Shown in pieces: positions 47,289 through 55,736 of a stretch of 64,000 nt of DNA. The notes under the pieces are model-generated. The model was not told the DNA's origin and ran no database searches. It worked only from the letters and a program-made list of their open reading frames with translations. The position numbers and the translations under genes are program-made. Source of the stretch: Methylobacterium tardum (lineage in GTDB: Bacteria > Pseudomonadota > Alphaproteobacteria > Rhizobiales > Beijerinckiaceae); the NCBI RefSeq assembly GCF_023546765.1, contig NZ_CP097484.1, positions 2,078,001 through 2,142,000 on the forward strand, written 5' to 3'. The stretch's first letter is position 1. Every line of letters starts with the position of its first letter.

Positions 47289-47515
47289 TGACCGAGGCTG
47301 GGTTCCTGGACGAGCTCGGCGCGATCCTGGATCGGCCGGGGCCGCTCGCGCGCGGCCAGAAGCTCGGCGAGATCGAGACCTTCGACTCTCTCGGCATCCT
47401 CAACATCATGGCGCTGTTCGACACGCTGGGCCTGGAGGTCGAGCCGTCGCGGATCGCGGAGGCCGCGACCACCGACGATCTCCTCGGCATCGCCGGCGCG
47501 AAGCTGCAAGCCTGA
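47288..47515 (+). CDS. Acyl carrier protein (second of two)
   Basis: This 75-residue small acidic protein has the canonical carrier motif: GQKLGEIETFDSLGILNIMA, with the phosphopantetheine Ser in DSL, then LFDTLGLEVEPSRIAEAATT. It overlaps the KAS III stop by one base. Having two separate carriers suggests one holds the starter or glyceryl unit and the other the extender (inference). It is shorter than the first carrier, of standard ACP size. Confidence 0.85.
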   Translation: MTEAGFLDELGAILDRPGPLARGQKLGEIETFDSLGILNIMALFDTLGLEVEPSRIAEAATTDDLLGIAGAKLQA

Positions 47516-47525
47516 GGCCGGGACC

Positions 47526-48248
47526 ATGGCGGAGGCCGAGGGGCACATCCTCGTCGTCGGCGCGAGCAGCGGCATCGGACGGGCCGTGGCCGAGCGGTTC
47601 GCCCAGCAGGGGGCGGTCACCGCCCTCGCCCGTCGGACGGACCGCTTGGCCGAACTCGCCGCGGCCGGGATCGCCACCATCGCGGCGGACGTGACCGATC
47701 TCGCGGCGATCGGCGGCGTGCTGCAGGCGGCCGTCGCCGAGCGTGGCCCGCTCACGGGCCTCGTCTACTGCGCCGGAGTCCAGATCATCAAGCCGATGCG
47801 CAGCCTCAGCGTGGACGAGGTCGAGCGGCTCTACAAGACGAACCTCGTCGCCCCGACCCTGTTCGCCGCCGCCTTCGGCAGCGCCCGGATCTCGACCCGC
47901 GACGCCGTGTTCTGCGCCGTGTCGTCGGTGGCCGCCCAGCGCCCGGAGCCGGCCATCGTGCCCTATTCCGCCTCCAAGGCGGGGCTCGACGCGCTGATCC
48001 GGGGGCTGGCCCGCGAACTCGCCCCCCGGCGGGCGGTCGCCGTCGCGCCGGGCTGGCTCGACACCGAGATGACCCAGGCCCATGCCCGCATGTACGGCGC
48101 GGAGTTCAAGGAGGCGCTGGAGAAGCGCAGCCCCGCGGGCGCCGCGACCGTCGAGTCGGTGGTCGAAGCCATCGCGTTCCTGATGTCGCCGCAGGCGCGG
48201 CACGTGACCGGCGAGATCCTGCGGGTCGACGGCGGGGCGACGCTGTGA
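47526..48248 (+). CDS. FabG-like short-chain dehydrogenase (3-oxoacyl-ACP reductase type)
   Basis: This 240-residue classical SDR has the cofactor motif VGASSGIGRAVAERFA, NAG-like YCAGVQIIKPM (Cys replaces the usual Asn), Ser-Tyr-Lys in SSVAAQRPEPAIVPYSASKA and APGWLDTEMTQAHARM. It ends with the FabG-style HVTGEILRVDGGATL. The expected job is NADPH-dependent reduction of a 3-ketoacyl-ACP to the 3-hydroxy form, after the KAS III condensation. It lies 10 bases after the second ACP. Confidence 0.92.
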   Translation: MAEAEGHILVVGASSGIGRAVAERFAQQGAVTALARRTDRLAELAAAGIATIAADVTDLAAIGGVLQAAVAERGPLTGLVYCAGVQIIKPMRSLSVDEVERLYKTNLVAPTLFAAAFGSARISTRDAVFCAVSSVAAQRPEPAIVPYSASKAGLDALIRGLARELAPRRAVAVAPGWLDTEMTQAHARMYGAEFKEALEKRSPAGAATVESVVEAIAFLMSPQARHVTGEILRVDGGATL

Positions 48249-48261
48249 CGGACAGAGTTCG

Positions 48262-48921
48262 GTGACGCGCGCGACCAAGCGCCTGGCCCTGATCGGCGGC
48301 GGCGGCTTCTCCAAGGAGATCGCCGAAGTCGCGCAGATGCGCGGCTACACGGTGGAGGCGACCTACTCGAGCCAGCCGACCGCCCAGGTCGGATCCTATC
48401 GGGGCTACCTCGACGAGCTGCTGGCCGATCGCGCGGAGTTCGACGGTGTGGCCCTCGCGGTGGGCGGCGTGAGCCGGGCCGCGATCCAGGCGCGCGCCGA
48501 GATCATCGCCTGGCTCGACCGGCATGCGCTCCCCTGCCCGCCCCTGGTGTCGCCGCATGCGATCGTCAGCCAGGGCGTCGCGCTCGGCGCGGGAGCGTTC
48601 GTCGCGCATGGGGTGATCGTCAACGTCGATGCCCGGTTGGGCCGGTTCTGCGTCGTCAACACCGGCGCGATCATCGGCCACGATGCGGCGATCGGCGACA
48701 ACACGACGATCTCGCCCGCGGCCTTCATCGGCGGCCGCTGCGCGATCGGTGCGGACAGCCTGGTCGGTCCCCTCGCCAAAGTGCTCCAGGGTCTGAAGAT
48801 CGGCGAGCGGGCCATGATCGGCATGGGCTGCACGGTGCTGCGCACCCTGCCCGACGATGCCGCGGTCTGGCCTCGGCCCGACAACCCGGTCGCCGCGGCG
48901 GATCGGCGCTCCGTCGATTGA
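48262..48921 (+). CDS. NeuD/PglD-like sugar acyltransferase
   Basis: This 219-residue protein has an N-terminal Rossmann-like part (RLALIGGGGFSKEIAEVAQM) and a left-handed beta-helix (SPHAIVSQGVALGAGAFVAH; VNTGAIIGHDAAIGDNTTIS; AAFIGGRCAIGADSLVGPLA), ending GMGCTVLRTLPDDAAVWPRP. This is the NeuD/PglD layout, in which an amino or hydroxyl of a nucleotide-activated sugar is acylated. The catalytic His is in IIGHDA. It starts at GTG 48262, 13 bases after the SDR. As the last gene, it could hand the cassette acyl group to the sugar; that is inference. Confidence 0.9.
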   Translation: MTRATKRLALIGGGGFSKEIAEVAQMRGYTVEATYSSQPTAQVGSYRGYLDELLADRAEFDGVALAVGGVSRAAIQARAEIIAWLDRHALPCPPLVSPHAIVSQGVALGAGAFVAHGVIVNVDARLGRFCVVNTGAIIGHDAAIGDNTTISPAAFIGGRCAIGADSLVGPLAKVLQGLKIGERAMIGMGCTVLRTLPDDAAVWPRPDNPVAAADRRSVD

Positions 48922-49533
48922 ACCCGGCTGAGCGGCTTGGCGGCGCTCCGGCGCGCTCCAGGTTACGCTGGGCTGGTCACCATGCGCTCACTGCTGCTCG
49001 CCGTCTCCCTTATCGCTGCTACCGGCCCCTGCGTCAGCCCTCTGCCGCTGCACGTGCGTCCAGGGCACGATGAGACCGATCTGCCAGCCGACCGACGTGA
49101 TGATCCCGATCTGTCAGCGTCTGTGTGAGACCGAGATTCGGCCCGATCGCGTCGTCATTCCTCTCGCTGGGGGCAAGGCGGCCTCTGAACCTATCCAGCC
49201 GTCCAATCCAGCCCCTGGCGGCCTCGTCGCCCCAGAGCTGAGCCTGGACACCAAGCCGAACGGTACGCAGCTCGGAACACCGAGTCAGCTCTCGGGCCAC
49301 GTCGGATCGAGCCTTTCGGGCCGGTAGCCGGTCTTGATCGATCCGGACGCACGCCTCCAGAGCCGCCCCCGATCAGGTGATCGCGCAGGCGGCAGCCAGA
49401 AGCACGGCCTTCGGCCGGTCGCGGAGGACACCACCGAAGCCGTCTTGGCGCCGCGACCGTTCGTGTTGCGACATGCTCTGGGAGTGGGGCGCGCTGGCGA
49501 GCCGCGACGACCAAGTTGTTTCCGTGTCCACCC
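48922..49533. other. Gene-free stretch downstream of the acyl cassette
   Basis: About 610 bases without a convincing gene. Short frames at 48937-49128 (plus) and 49034-49300 (minus) lack ribosome sites and conserved features; one has a signal-peptide-like start (MRSLLLAVSLIAATGPCVS) but no sensible mature protein. No clear terminator was found. The palindromic repeat at 49534-49641 follows it. Confidence 0.35.
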
Positions 49534-49641
49534 CCTCATCCTGAGGTGCCCGCGTCAGCGGGCCCTGAAGGAGCGCCCCAGGGATCGCGCGGCTGGCTGA
49601 AGCCCCTCTTCGAGGCGGCTTCGCCGCACCTCAGGATGAGG
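49534..49641. repeat. REP-like palindromic repeat, copy 1
   Basis: A perfect 15-bp inverted repeat (CCTCATCCTGAGGTG and its complement) bounds a 108-base element with an internal GGGATCGCGCGGCTGGCTGA block and a nested hairpin GGCGGCTTCGCCGC. A second copy lies at 61031-61142. Such CCTCATCCTGAGG elements are dispersed in many Rhizobiales genomes. It is intergenic and has no coding capacity. Confidence 0.85.
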
Positions 49642-49712
49642 ACGCGGGTGGGATGATCCAACACCACGCAGGCGTCCCGTCGCCGACCGGCTCAACGGGG
49701 CCGGGAACAGCT

Positions 49713-49979
49713 CTAGCGCCCCATGGGGCCCGGCCGACCACCGACAGGGCCGATTGCGTTGGGGCCGGTGTTCGGGGCCGGCGTCGCGGCCTCGTTCCGC
49801 TGGATGTTCATCCGGAGCGTATCGCTCTGGGTCGTCTGCTCCTGCTGCAGGGTGCGCATCTGGCTGTTCAGGCCCATCGACTGGTTGGCGGCATTGGGAT
49901 TGTTCTGCTGCACCTGTGCCAGGACGGGGGTGGTGACGGCTGACGACAGGCAGAGGCCAGCCAGGAGAAGCGCGCGCAT
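49713..49979 (-). CDS. Small secreted hypothetical protein
   Basis: This 88-residue protein has a signal peptide (MRALLLAGLCLSSAVTTPVL, then AQV) and a polar, Gln/Asn-rich mature part (QVQQNNPNAANQSMGLNSQM), ending with a Pro/Gly tail (NAIGPVGGRPGPMGR). ATG 49979 has GGGAG about 9 bases upstream. It is probably periplasmic; no family recognised. It stands alone. Confidence 0.6.
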   Translation of the reverse strand: MRALLLAGLCLSSAVTTPVLAQVQQNNPNAANQSMGLNSQMRTLQQEQTTQSDTLRMNIQRNEAATPAPNTGPNAIGPVGGRPGPMGR

Positions 49980-50105
49980 GAGGAACTCCCGTGGTGAAGG
50001 GTCACGCAGATCCGACACCTGGGGGCCCGCCAAGTTCCATCCGGTCTCGCCCGCTCGGTGACCGACGCCGGCTCCGGCGCGGGCATCGCGCGCCGGATGC
50101 CAGCG

Positions 50106-50117
50106 CCCCCCCCCCCC
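50106..50117. repeat. Twelve-base poly-C tract
   Basis: A run of twelve C lies between divergent genes (secreted protein at 49979 and the hypothetical at 50219), about 125 bases upstream of the former and 100 bases upstream of the latter. Such tracts can vary in length by slippage and so alter promoter spacing. Because other G/C runs here seem miscounted, the true length is uncertain. Confidence 0.6.
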
Positions 50118-50162
50118 GGATCCGATAGGTTAGCCGAGTCTTGCTTTGCGCCTGTCGTCTTC

Positions 50163-50179
50163 ACCTGTTGTTAACAGGT
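50163..50179. promoter_or_regulatory. Inverted repeat upstream of the 50219 gene
   Basis: Perfect 7-bp arms ACCTGTT and AACAGGT have a 3-base spacer, 40 bases upstream of ATG 50219. Size and position fit an operator for a dimeric regulator; the binding protein is unknown. Confidence 0.4.
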
Positions 50180-50218
50180 CCGGGCGACGCTGCCGGCAGT
50201 GGGGTCAAGAGGCGCGAC

Positions 50219-50509
50219 ATGCGGGCACTGGCGGCGGAGGACGAGCAAGCGGTCGAGCGGTTGACGCTCCGGCTTCTTCACGACGCCTATTGCGACCTCG
50301 CGGCGGTGCTGCGCGGCGCGCAGCCCCAGGCGGCCGCGGCGATCCTCGGCGTGATGGAGCAGCGGGTGACCGACGTCCTCGACCGGATCTGCCGGCAGGG
50401 CTTGGAAGGGCCGGCCTCGGTGGCGATCGCGGTCGCGGTCGGCGAGCGGATCGGCGAGATCATGGACCAGGCGCACGGCCGGGACGGTCAGGCGGCGCTC
50501 GCGGCTTGA
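50219..50509 (+). CDS. Small hypothetical helical protein
   Basis: This 96-residue protein appears all-helical (VERLTLRLLHDAYCDLAAVL; AAAAILGVMEQRVTDVLDRI; SVAIAVAVGERIGEIMDQAH). No family recognised and no signal peptide. The frame extends upstream to 50141, but ATG 50219 has AGAGG about 7 bases upstream. It lies just upstream of the phosphohexomutase gene with a gap of 220 bases. Confidence 0.5.
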   Translation: MRALAAEDEQAVERLTLRLLHDAYCDLAAVLRGAQPQAAAAILGVMEQRVTDVLDRICRQGLEGPASVAIAVAVGERIGEIMDQAHGRDGQAALAA

Positions 50510-50729
50510 GCGACGCGGCTGAGGGGCCGCCGCTTCAGGATCCGCAACGACACATCCGCGCCTTTCGCACACGGGCGCCGTGCCGTGCCTGAGATCGGCA
50601 GGAGAACCCAGCCATCGTCCTGACGGCGTTCGCGTCCGGCGTCGTGTCCGCACGCCGAGCGTTGTGACGGCGTGCGATTTTGGGCATGGGTCACGCGCAT
50701 GTCGCAGCGTCAGCATCGGTAGGAATGCC

Positions 50730-52157
50730 GTGAGCAGTCTGAAATTCGGGACGAGCGGGCTGCGGGGTCTTGTGACGGACCTCGTGGGCAGCCCGTGCTA
50801 CGCCTATGCCGGCGCTTTCTTCCGATCGGTTCCGGCCGGGAACGGCAGGCGCGAAGTCGTGATCGGGCGGGACCTGCGGGCGAGCAGTCCCGGCCTCGCC
50901 GCGACCGTGGCGCATGCGGCCGCGGCAGCCGGCTTCTCGGCGGTCGATTGCGGCGCCCTCCCCACCCCGGCCCTCGCCCTCGAGGCGATGCGGCGCGGCG
51001 CCTACGCCGTCATGGTCACCGGCAGCCACATCCCCGAGGACCGCAACGGTCTGAAATTCTATCGGCCCGACGGCGAGATCACCAAAGCCGACGAGGCCGC
51101 CATCCTGGCCGCTCTGGGCGATATCGAAGCGTCCGACGCGACGACGTCCCCCGTCCCGCCCGTGCCGGAGCCCGATGCCATCGCGCGCTATCGCCAGCGC
51201 TACCGCGCGGCCTTCGCGCCCCGGATCCTGGAGGGGCTGCGCATCGCGGTGTATCAGCAGAGCTCGGTCGCGCGCGATCTGCTGACGGATCTGCTGGCCG
51301 GCTTCGGTGCCAGCGCGACGCCGATCGGCCGGTCCGACACCTTCGTGCCGATCGATACCGAGGCGCACCGTCCCGAGGACGTCGCGTTCATCCGCGGCGT
51401 CATGGCGTCCGGCGACTACGACGCGCTGGTGACCACCGATGGTGACGCCGATCGGCCCCTGATGGCGGATGGCACCGGGCGGATCGTGCGGGGCGACGTG
51501 CTCGGGCTCATCACGGCCCGCTACCTGGGCGCCGATACGGCCGTGGTGCCGGTGACGGCCTGCTCGGCTCTCGAGCGATCGGGCGGCTTCAAGCAGGTCA
51601 TCCGCACCAAGGTCGGCTCGCCCTTCGTCATCGCCGGCATGGAGCAGGCGCGACGCGCCGGGGCCCGGGCTGTGATCGGCTTCGAGGCCAACGGCGGCTT
51701 CCTGCTGGGGTCAGACGTCCGCGTCGGCGAAAACGTTCTGGGTATCCTGCCGACCCGCGACGCGATGCTGCCCATCCTGGCGTCGCTCGCGGCGGCGCGC
51801 GCGGCCGGCCTGTCGCTGGCCGATCTGGTCGCCTCGCTCGATGCGGGCGAGATGGCGAGCGACCGGCTTCCGAACACGCCCGCGGAGCGGAGCAGCGCCT
51901 TTCTCGCCCGTCTCGGCGAGGCGGGTTTCCGGGACGATTTCCTCCGGCCGATCGGTTCGCCGCAGGCCGTCGATCAGCAGGACGGGATCAGGATCGATCT
52001 GGACGGTGGACGGACGATCCACTTCCGCGCCTCGGGCAACGCTCCGGAACTGCGATGCTACGCGGAGGCCAGATCGGCCCGGGACGCCGAGGACCTCGTG
52101 CGGTGGGGGCTGAAGGCCGCCGCTTCAGCCATGGCGGACGAGGGGGCTGGAGCTTGA
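50730..52157 (+). CDS. Phosphomannomutase/phosphoglucomutase-family enzyme
   Basis: This 475-residue alpha-D-phosphohexomutase has an N-terminal FGTSGLRGLVTD. The active-site phosphoserine is in VMVTGSHIPEDRNGLKFYRP (near 98), the metal loop is VTTDGDADRPLMADGTGRIV (near 236), the sugar loop is FEANGGFLLGSDVRVG, and the phosphate-binding loop is FRASGNAPELRCYAEARS. It interconverts mannose or glucose 6- and 1-phosphates to make GDP- or UDP-sugar precursors. The sugar loop EANGG differs from the common GE(M/Q)SGH, so substrate is uncertain. The start is GTG 50730 with AGGA 6 bases upstream; the frame opens at 50580. It fits the glycan region. Confidence 0.93.
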   Translation: MSSLKFGTSGLRGLVTDLVGSPCYAYAGAFFRSVPAGNGRREVVIGRDLRASSPGLAATVAHAAAAAGFSAVDCGALPTPALALEAMRRGAYAVMVTGSHIPEDRNGLKFYRPDGEITKADEAAILAALGDIEASDATTSPVPPVPEPDAIARYRQRYRAAFAPRILEGLRIAVYQQSSVARDLLTDLLAGFGASATPIGRSDTFVPIDTEAHRPEDVAFIRGVMASGDYDALVTTDGDADRPLMADGTGRIVRGDVLGLITARYLGADTAVVPVTACSALERSGGFKQVIRTKVGSPFVIAGMEQARRAGARAVIGFEANGGFLLGSDVRVGENVLGILPTRDAMLPILASLAAARAAGLSLADLVASLDAGEMASDRLPNTPAERSSAFLARLGEAGFRDDFLRPIGSPQAVDQQDGIRIDLDGGRTIHFRASGNAPELRCYAEARSARDAEDLVRWGLKAAASAMADEGAGA

Positions 52158-52376
52158 CGGCCGGGCGGAACGGTATGGCCCGCCACACGCCTCACGCGAG
52201 GATCGAACCGGGCCTTCGCGCGCGGTGATGCGCAAAACCGTCTCGACCGCCTGCACAGCGCTGCGGACCGTCGCTATGGTGCCTCGGATCTGGGGCACAC
52301 CGCGGCGTGCGATCGGCAACGCCGGTCGCCGTCCGTGTCCCGGCCTGATCCCCTTCCGGGCCCTCAAGGCTGCCGT

Positions 52377-52712
52377 ATGACGAAGAACCCCGCCCGCGAC
52401 CTCGACACGCGCTACATCCGCCAGATCCAGCAGCAGCAGATCGCGTTGGCGGTGATCAGGGCTGAGCGGGACGCGGCCCTGCGCGACCGCGACCAGGCCC
52501 GCGCGCGGTCCGACGCCATGGCCACGCTGGTCGACGCGCTGCTGGGCAGCCTGCGCCCCTACGGGTTCAGCCGGAAGCTCTTCCTGTCGGCCATCCGAAA
52601 GGCGGCGGGCGCCGTCCCCGACCAGGGGCCTGACTCGCTCCAGCACGCCGTTCTGTTCGACGGCTCGAACCGGATCCTGGGCACCCGGCCCCTCGGCCGC
52701 GTCCATCCCTGA
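52377..52712 (+). CDS. Hypothetical protein
   Basis: This 111-residue protein starts at ATG 52377 with a helical, Gln-rich segment (TRYIRQIQQQQIALAVIRAE, then RDAALRDRDQARARSDAMAT) and a globular-looking C-terminal part. No family recognised. It lies between the phosphomutase and the FkbM methyltransferase, 60 bases upstream of the latter, on the same strand. A coiled-coil adaptor role is possible but unsupported. Confidence 0.5.
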   Translation: MTKNPARDLDTRYIRQIQQQQIALAVIRAERDAALRDRDQARARSDAMATLVDALLGSLRPYGFSRKLFLSAIRKAAGAVPDQGPDSLQHAVLFDGSNRILGTRPLGRVHP

Positions 52713-52772
52713 CGCGATCGCACGGCCTCGTCGGTATCGAGCAATGCTAGCCAGAAGGTGCAACCGCGGACC

Positions 52773-53525
52773 ATGAGTGCCGAGCTTCTGACGGTCTTCA
52801 ACGCGCTGATCCATCTCAGAGACAACCTGGACGAGAAGCCCCACATCCTCCAGTCCGATCTCGAATTCCTGTCGTTCGCCGCGCGGATGGCCCCCTACTC
52901 CAACGCGCAGCTGCTGCAGGATCTGTGGGTCCTCTACGAGCTGAAGGAGAAGCGGAACGGCTATTTCGCCGAGTTCGGTGCCTGTGACGGCGTCAGCCTC
53001 AGCAACACGCTCCTGCTCGAGAAGACCTTCGGCTGGCAGGGGGCTCTGGCGGAGCCGGCCCGCGCCTGGCACGCGGCGCTGTATCGCAATCGCAATTGCT
53101 ACATCACCGATCAGTGCGTCTACAAAACCGATGGCATTGAGGTCCTGTTCAACGAGGTCGACATCGGCGAGCTGTCGGGAGTCGAGGATCTCATCACGGG
53201 CGATTTCCACGCGGATGCGCGCCAGCAGGGCGTTCAATACGCGGTCAAGACGATCTCGCTCGACCGTTTCCTGTCGGAGGCCCGCGCACCCCGGCAGATC
53301 GACTACATGAGCCTCGACGTCGAAGGCGGCGAGTTCGATGTCCTGCAAAGCTTCGATTTCGCGAGTCGCGACGTCGCCCTGATCAGCGTCGAGCACAATT
53401 TCTCGGACAGTCGCGGGAAGATCTACGATCTTCTGACCGGCCTCGGATATCGCCGACGGTTCCGGCACCTCTCCCTGTTCGACGATTGGTACGCACGGCC
53501 CGATCTCCTCCCGGCGCAGGCGTGA
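52773..53525 (+). CDS. FkbM-family SAM-dependent methyltransferase
   Basis: This 250-residue protein has the FkbM motifs: GYFAEFGACDGVSLSNTLLL (SAM site), GWQGALAEPARAWHAALYRN and IDYMSLDVEGGEFDVLQSFD. These enzymes O-methylate sugars or polyketides. ATG 52773 is preferred; a GTG at 52758 lies within a plausible ribosome region. Its context with glycosyltransferases and an acyl cassette suggests methylation of a surface sugar (inference). Confidence 0.88.
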   Translation: MSAELLTVFNALIHLRDNLDEKPHILQSDLEFLSFAARMAPYSNAQLLQDLWVLYELKEKRNGYFAEFGACDGVSLSNTLLLEKTFGWQGALAEPARAWHAALYRNRNCYITDQCVYKTDGIEVLFNEVDIGELSGVEDLITGDFHADARQQGVQYAVKTISLDRFLSEARAPRQIDYMSLDVEGGEFDVLQSFDFASRDVALISVEHNFSDSRGKIYDLLTGLGYRRRFRHLSLFDDWYARPDLLPAQA

Positions 53526-53539
53526 CGGAGCGTTCTGCC

Positions 53540-53872
53540 ATGCCGACCCGTAGCGCGAACGAGATCCTCGACTCGATGTTCGACCTGTTCAGGCAGATGG
53601 GCAGCGGCATCGCCCTCGATCTGCACTGGCTCGCAATCTCCCGGCGCCTCCAGCAAGTCCGCGCGGAAGCCGTCTGGTCGGCGGACATGGATTTCATCGC
53701 CGTGAAGCTGAAAGCGTACGCCGCGCATTTTGCGGCCACCTATGAGCCCGATCTCGGATCGGAGGCGATCAAGGCGGCGAACGCCGCGAAACTCGACCGC
53801 GTCGTGGAGCAATACGCGATCCTGCGCGCCCACCTCGAACAGCAGCCCGGCGGGAGCGAGAGGCCGGCGTAG
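53540..53872 (+). CDS. Hypothetical protein
   Basis: This 110-residue protein appears helical (SANEILDSMFDLFRQMGSGI; ALDLHWLAISRRLQQVRAEA; MDFIAVKLKAYAAHFAATYE). No family recognised. It starts 15 bases after the FkbM gene at ATG 53540 with GGAG 9 bases upstream, so it is likely co-transcribed. No signal peptide or membrane segment seen. Confidence 0.5.
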   Translation: MPTRSANEILDSMFDLFRQMGSGIALDLHWLAISRRLQQVRAEAVWSADMDFIAVKLKAYAAHFAATYEPDLGSEAIKAANAAKLDRVVEQYAILRAHLEQQPGGSERPA

Positions 53873-54055
53873 AGCCGCGCGGTCGGCGGAATGTCCGAGC
53901 CGGATGTGCCAAAGGCGCAGACCTGCAGGTCGGGCAGGGTTGATGGTGTCCGGCGCAGGACGTCAGAGACGGACGAGGGAGACCGGCGGCGCGGGCTGCC
54001 GCCCGACGCATCCGTCGCCGGAGTGACCCCGCGATGACCTCGGCGGGCTCGAGTC

Positions 54056-55702
54056 TCAGCGCCGCCGGCTGCCGAGAAGGCGCAGCGCGCGCGCGAAGGG
54101 CGTCCGCGGGCGGGCTCGCTCCAGGGCGCCACGGATCTCGGTGGCCAACCGCGCCGCGACGATCTCGCGGGCCGGATCGTCGTAATGGACGATGTCGTAG
54201 AAGGTCCCCTCCTCCCGGTCGCGGAAGATGCCGCTGAGGTCCAGCGCCGTGAAGGTGCGCCGATACGGGCGCCGGGCCGCGAGCTGCGCCGTGAAGGCCT
54301 CCAGCTTGGTGTACTGGCGGTCGAGATAGGCCAGGAACGCCCCCGAGGCGACGCCGCGCTCGACCTCGGTGAGGTGGCGCTTGCGCAGGATCGTCGGCTG
54401 CAGCACGCTGACGATCGGCACCCGGTGATCGTGCGACAGCTTGGTCAGGCGGTGCGCGGCGCGCTCGTACTGGTGCACGACCGCGTCCTCCCAGCCCGGG
54501 CTCTGCCAGCCGACTTCCGCGCGCAGCCGCTTCAGCTCCCCGTAGATCAGCGTGATCAGCGCGTCGTAGGACAGACCGTCCTCGCGCGCCCGGGGGTCGT
54601 GCGTGTCGAAGAAATGATCATAGAGCCGCTCGGTGATGAAGGCGTTGTAGGGGTAGCCGGGCCGGGGATCGTAGGTCCAGGGCTGGAACAGGTCGGTGCT
54701 GCCGCTGACCACGATGAGCGCGTCCGGGCTGTAGTTCATCAGACGCGACCAGATCAGGTGCGTCATCTGCGTGAGGCAGCTCGACATCACCCCGAAATTG
54801 TAGACCTTCGCGCCCGCCAGCCCATCCGCCCGCAGGATCCGCTCGATGCGCCCCGGGAGGGTCTTGGCGATGTCGCCGCCGTCGATGGTGGTCGAGTCGC
54901 CGACGACCAGGATCCGGGTCTCACCGGCCGGCTTTCGCTCCACGATCGGCGCCGCGTTCAGGAAGCCGTTGGCGTCGAACGGGACGCCGTAATGGCTCGC
55001 CCCCGGCTTGCCGGCGAACTGGATGAACGGGCTCGGATAGCGCGTGTTCGAGTCGAGATAGCCGAAATGATGCAGGAACTTGCGCCGTCGCGCGGCATCC
55101 TCGCTCTCGGGCGGGGCCCAGATCTGCTCGACGCCCGGGGCGGTCAGGGCCGCCATCATCGTGGCCCGGAGCGCCGCCTCGCCGGCCGCATTGAGCCGGA
55201 TTCCGTCGTCGCTGAACGCGGGCCGGAGCGCGCCCGTCTCGGTGGCCAGGACGGGATCGTAGTCGATGAACTGCGCGCCGTAGGCCGGAGCGTGCTCGCG
55301 CAGCCACGCATTGACCTGCCCGATGCGCGCGGCCGGCAGCCCGGCCGTGGCCGGGGCGGCCGGATCGACCGGCGGGATCGAGCCGACCCAGGTCCGCACG
55401 TAGAGGTCGCGGGCGTCCTGCAGCATGGCGGCGATGTCGGCCGTGATCTGCTCCAGCGATGACGCGCCGTCGCCGCTGAGGATGTCGTCGCGGCCGGCGA
55501 TCAGGTGAAGGCCCCGGGCACCGTAGAGGGCGATGTCGGAGCGAAGCCGCCGCGCCATGTCCCGGGTCGATTGCCCGGCAATCCCGCGCGCGACCGTCTG
55601 AGGCCCGGAAAAGAGTTGTGGGGCCCCGGCCGTCAGCCCCGCCGTCACCGAATCGCCGAAGAACAGGATCGGCCCGAACGGGAAGAGCGGCGTGTCTGAC
55701 AT
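54056..55702 (-). CDS. Tandem SGNH/GDSL hydrolase-like protein
   Basis: This 548-residue protein has two SGNH-type units. The first (1-235) has the nucleophile motif PILFFGDSVTAG (Ser18) and a block V-type FSDDGIRLNAAGEAALR, in which the usual catalytic DxxH is not obvious. The second (about 255-540) has RILVVGDSTTIDGGDIAKTL (Ser near 266), DALIVVSGSTDLF and the C-terminal FYDIVHYDDPAREIVAARLA with Asp-x-x-His. SGNH enzymes are esterases that often deacetylate glycans. No signal peptide, so it is probably cytoplasmic or acts on lipid- or nucleotide-linked sugar. ATG 55702 is chosen because upstream sequence is not conserved-looking. Its gene follows the discoidin-domain gene by 34 bases. Confidence 0.8.
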   Translation of the reverse strand: MSDTPLFPFGPILFFGDSVTAGLTAGAPQLFSGPQTVARGIAGQSTRDMARRLRSDIALYGARGLHLIAGRDDILSGDGASSLEQITADIAAMLQDARDLYVRTWVGSIPPVDPAAPATAGLPAARIGQVNAWLREHAPAYGAQFIDYDPVLATETGALRPAFSDDGIRLNAAGEAALRATMMAALTAPGVEQIWAPPESEDAARRRKFLHHFGYLDSNTRYPSPFIQFAGKPGASHYGVPFDANGFLNAAPIVERKPAGETRILVVGDSTTIDGGDIAKTLPGRIERILRADGLAGAKVYNFGVMSSCLTQMTHLIWSRLMNYSPDALIVVSGSTDLFQPWTYDPRPGYPYNAFITERLYDHFFDTHDPRAREDGLSYDALITLIYGELKRLRAEVGWQSPGWEDAVVHQYERAAHRLTKLSHDHRVPIVSVLQPTILRKRHLTEVERGVASGAFLAYLDRQYTKLEAFTAQLAARRPYRRTFTALDLSGIFRDREEGTFYDIVHYDDPAREIVAARLATEIRGALERARPRTPFARALRLLGSRRR

Positions 55703-55736
55703 TTCTGCGCCCATGCCGTCGCGCGCTGCCGCGGCC

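Noticed and set aside
48937..49128. Frame with a signal-peptide-like start
   Set aside because: The mature part is an implausible Asp/Pro/Arg string and there is no good ribosome site.
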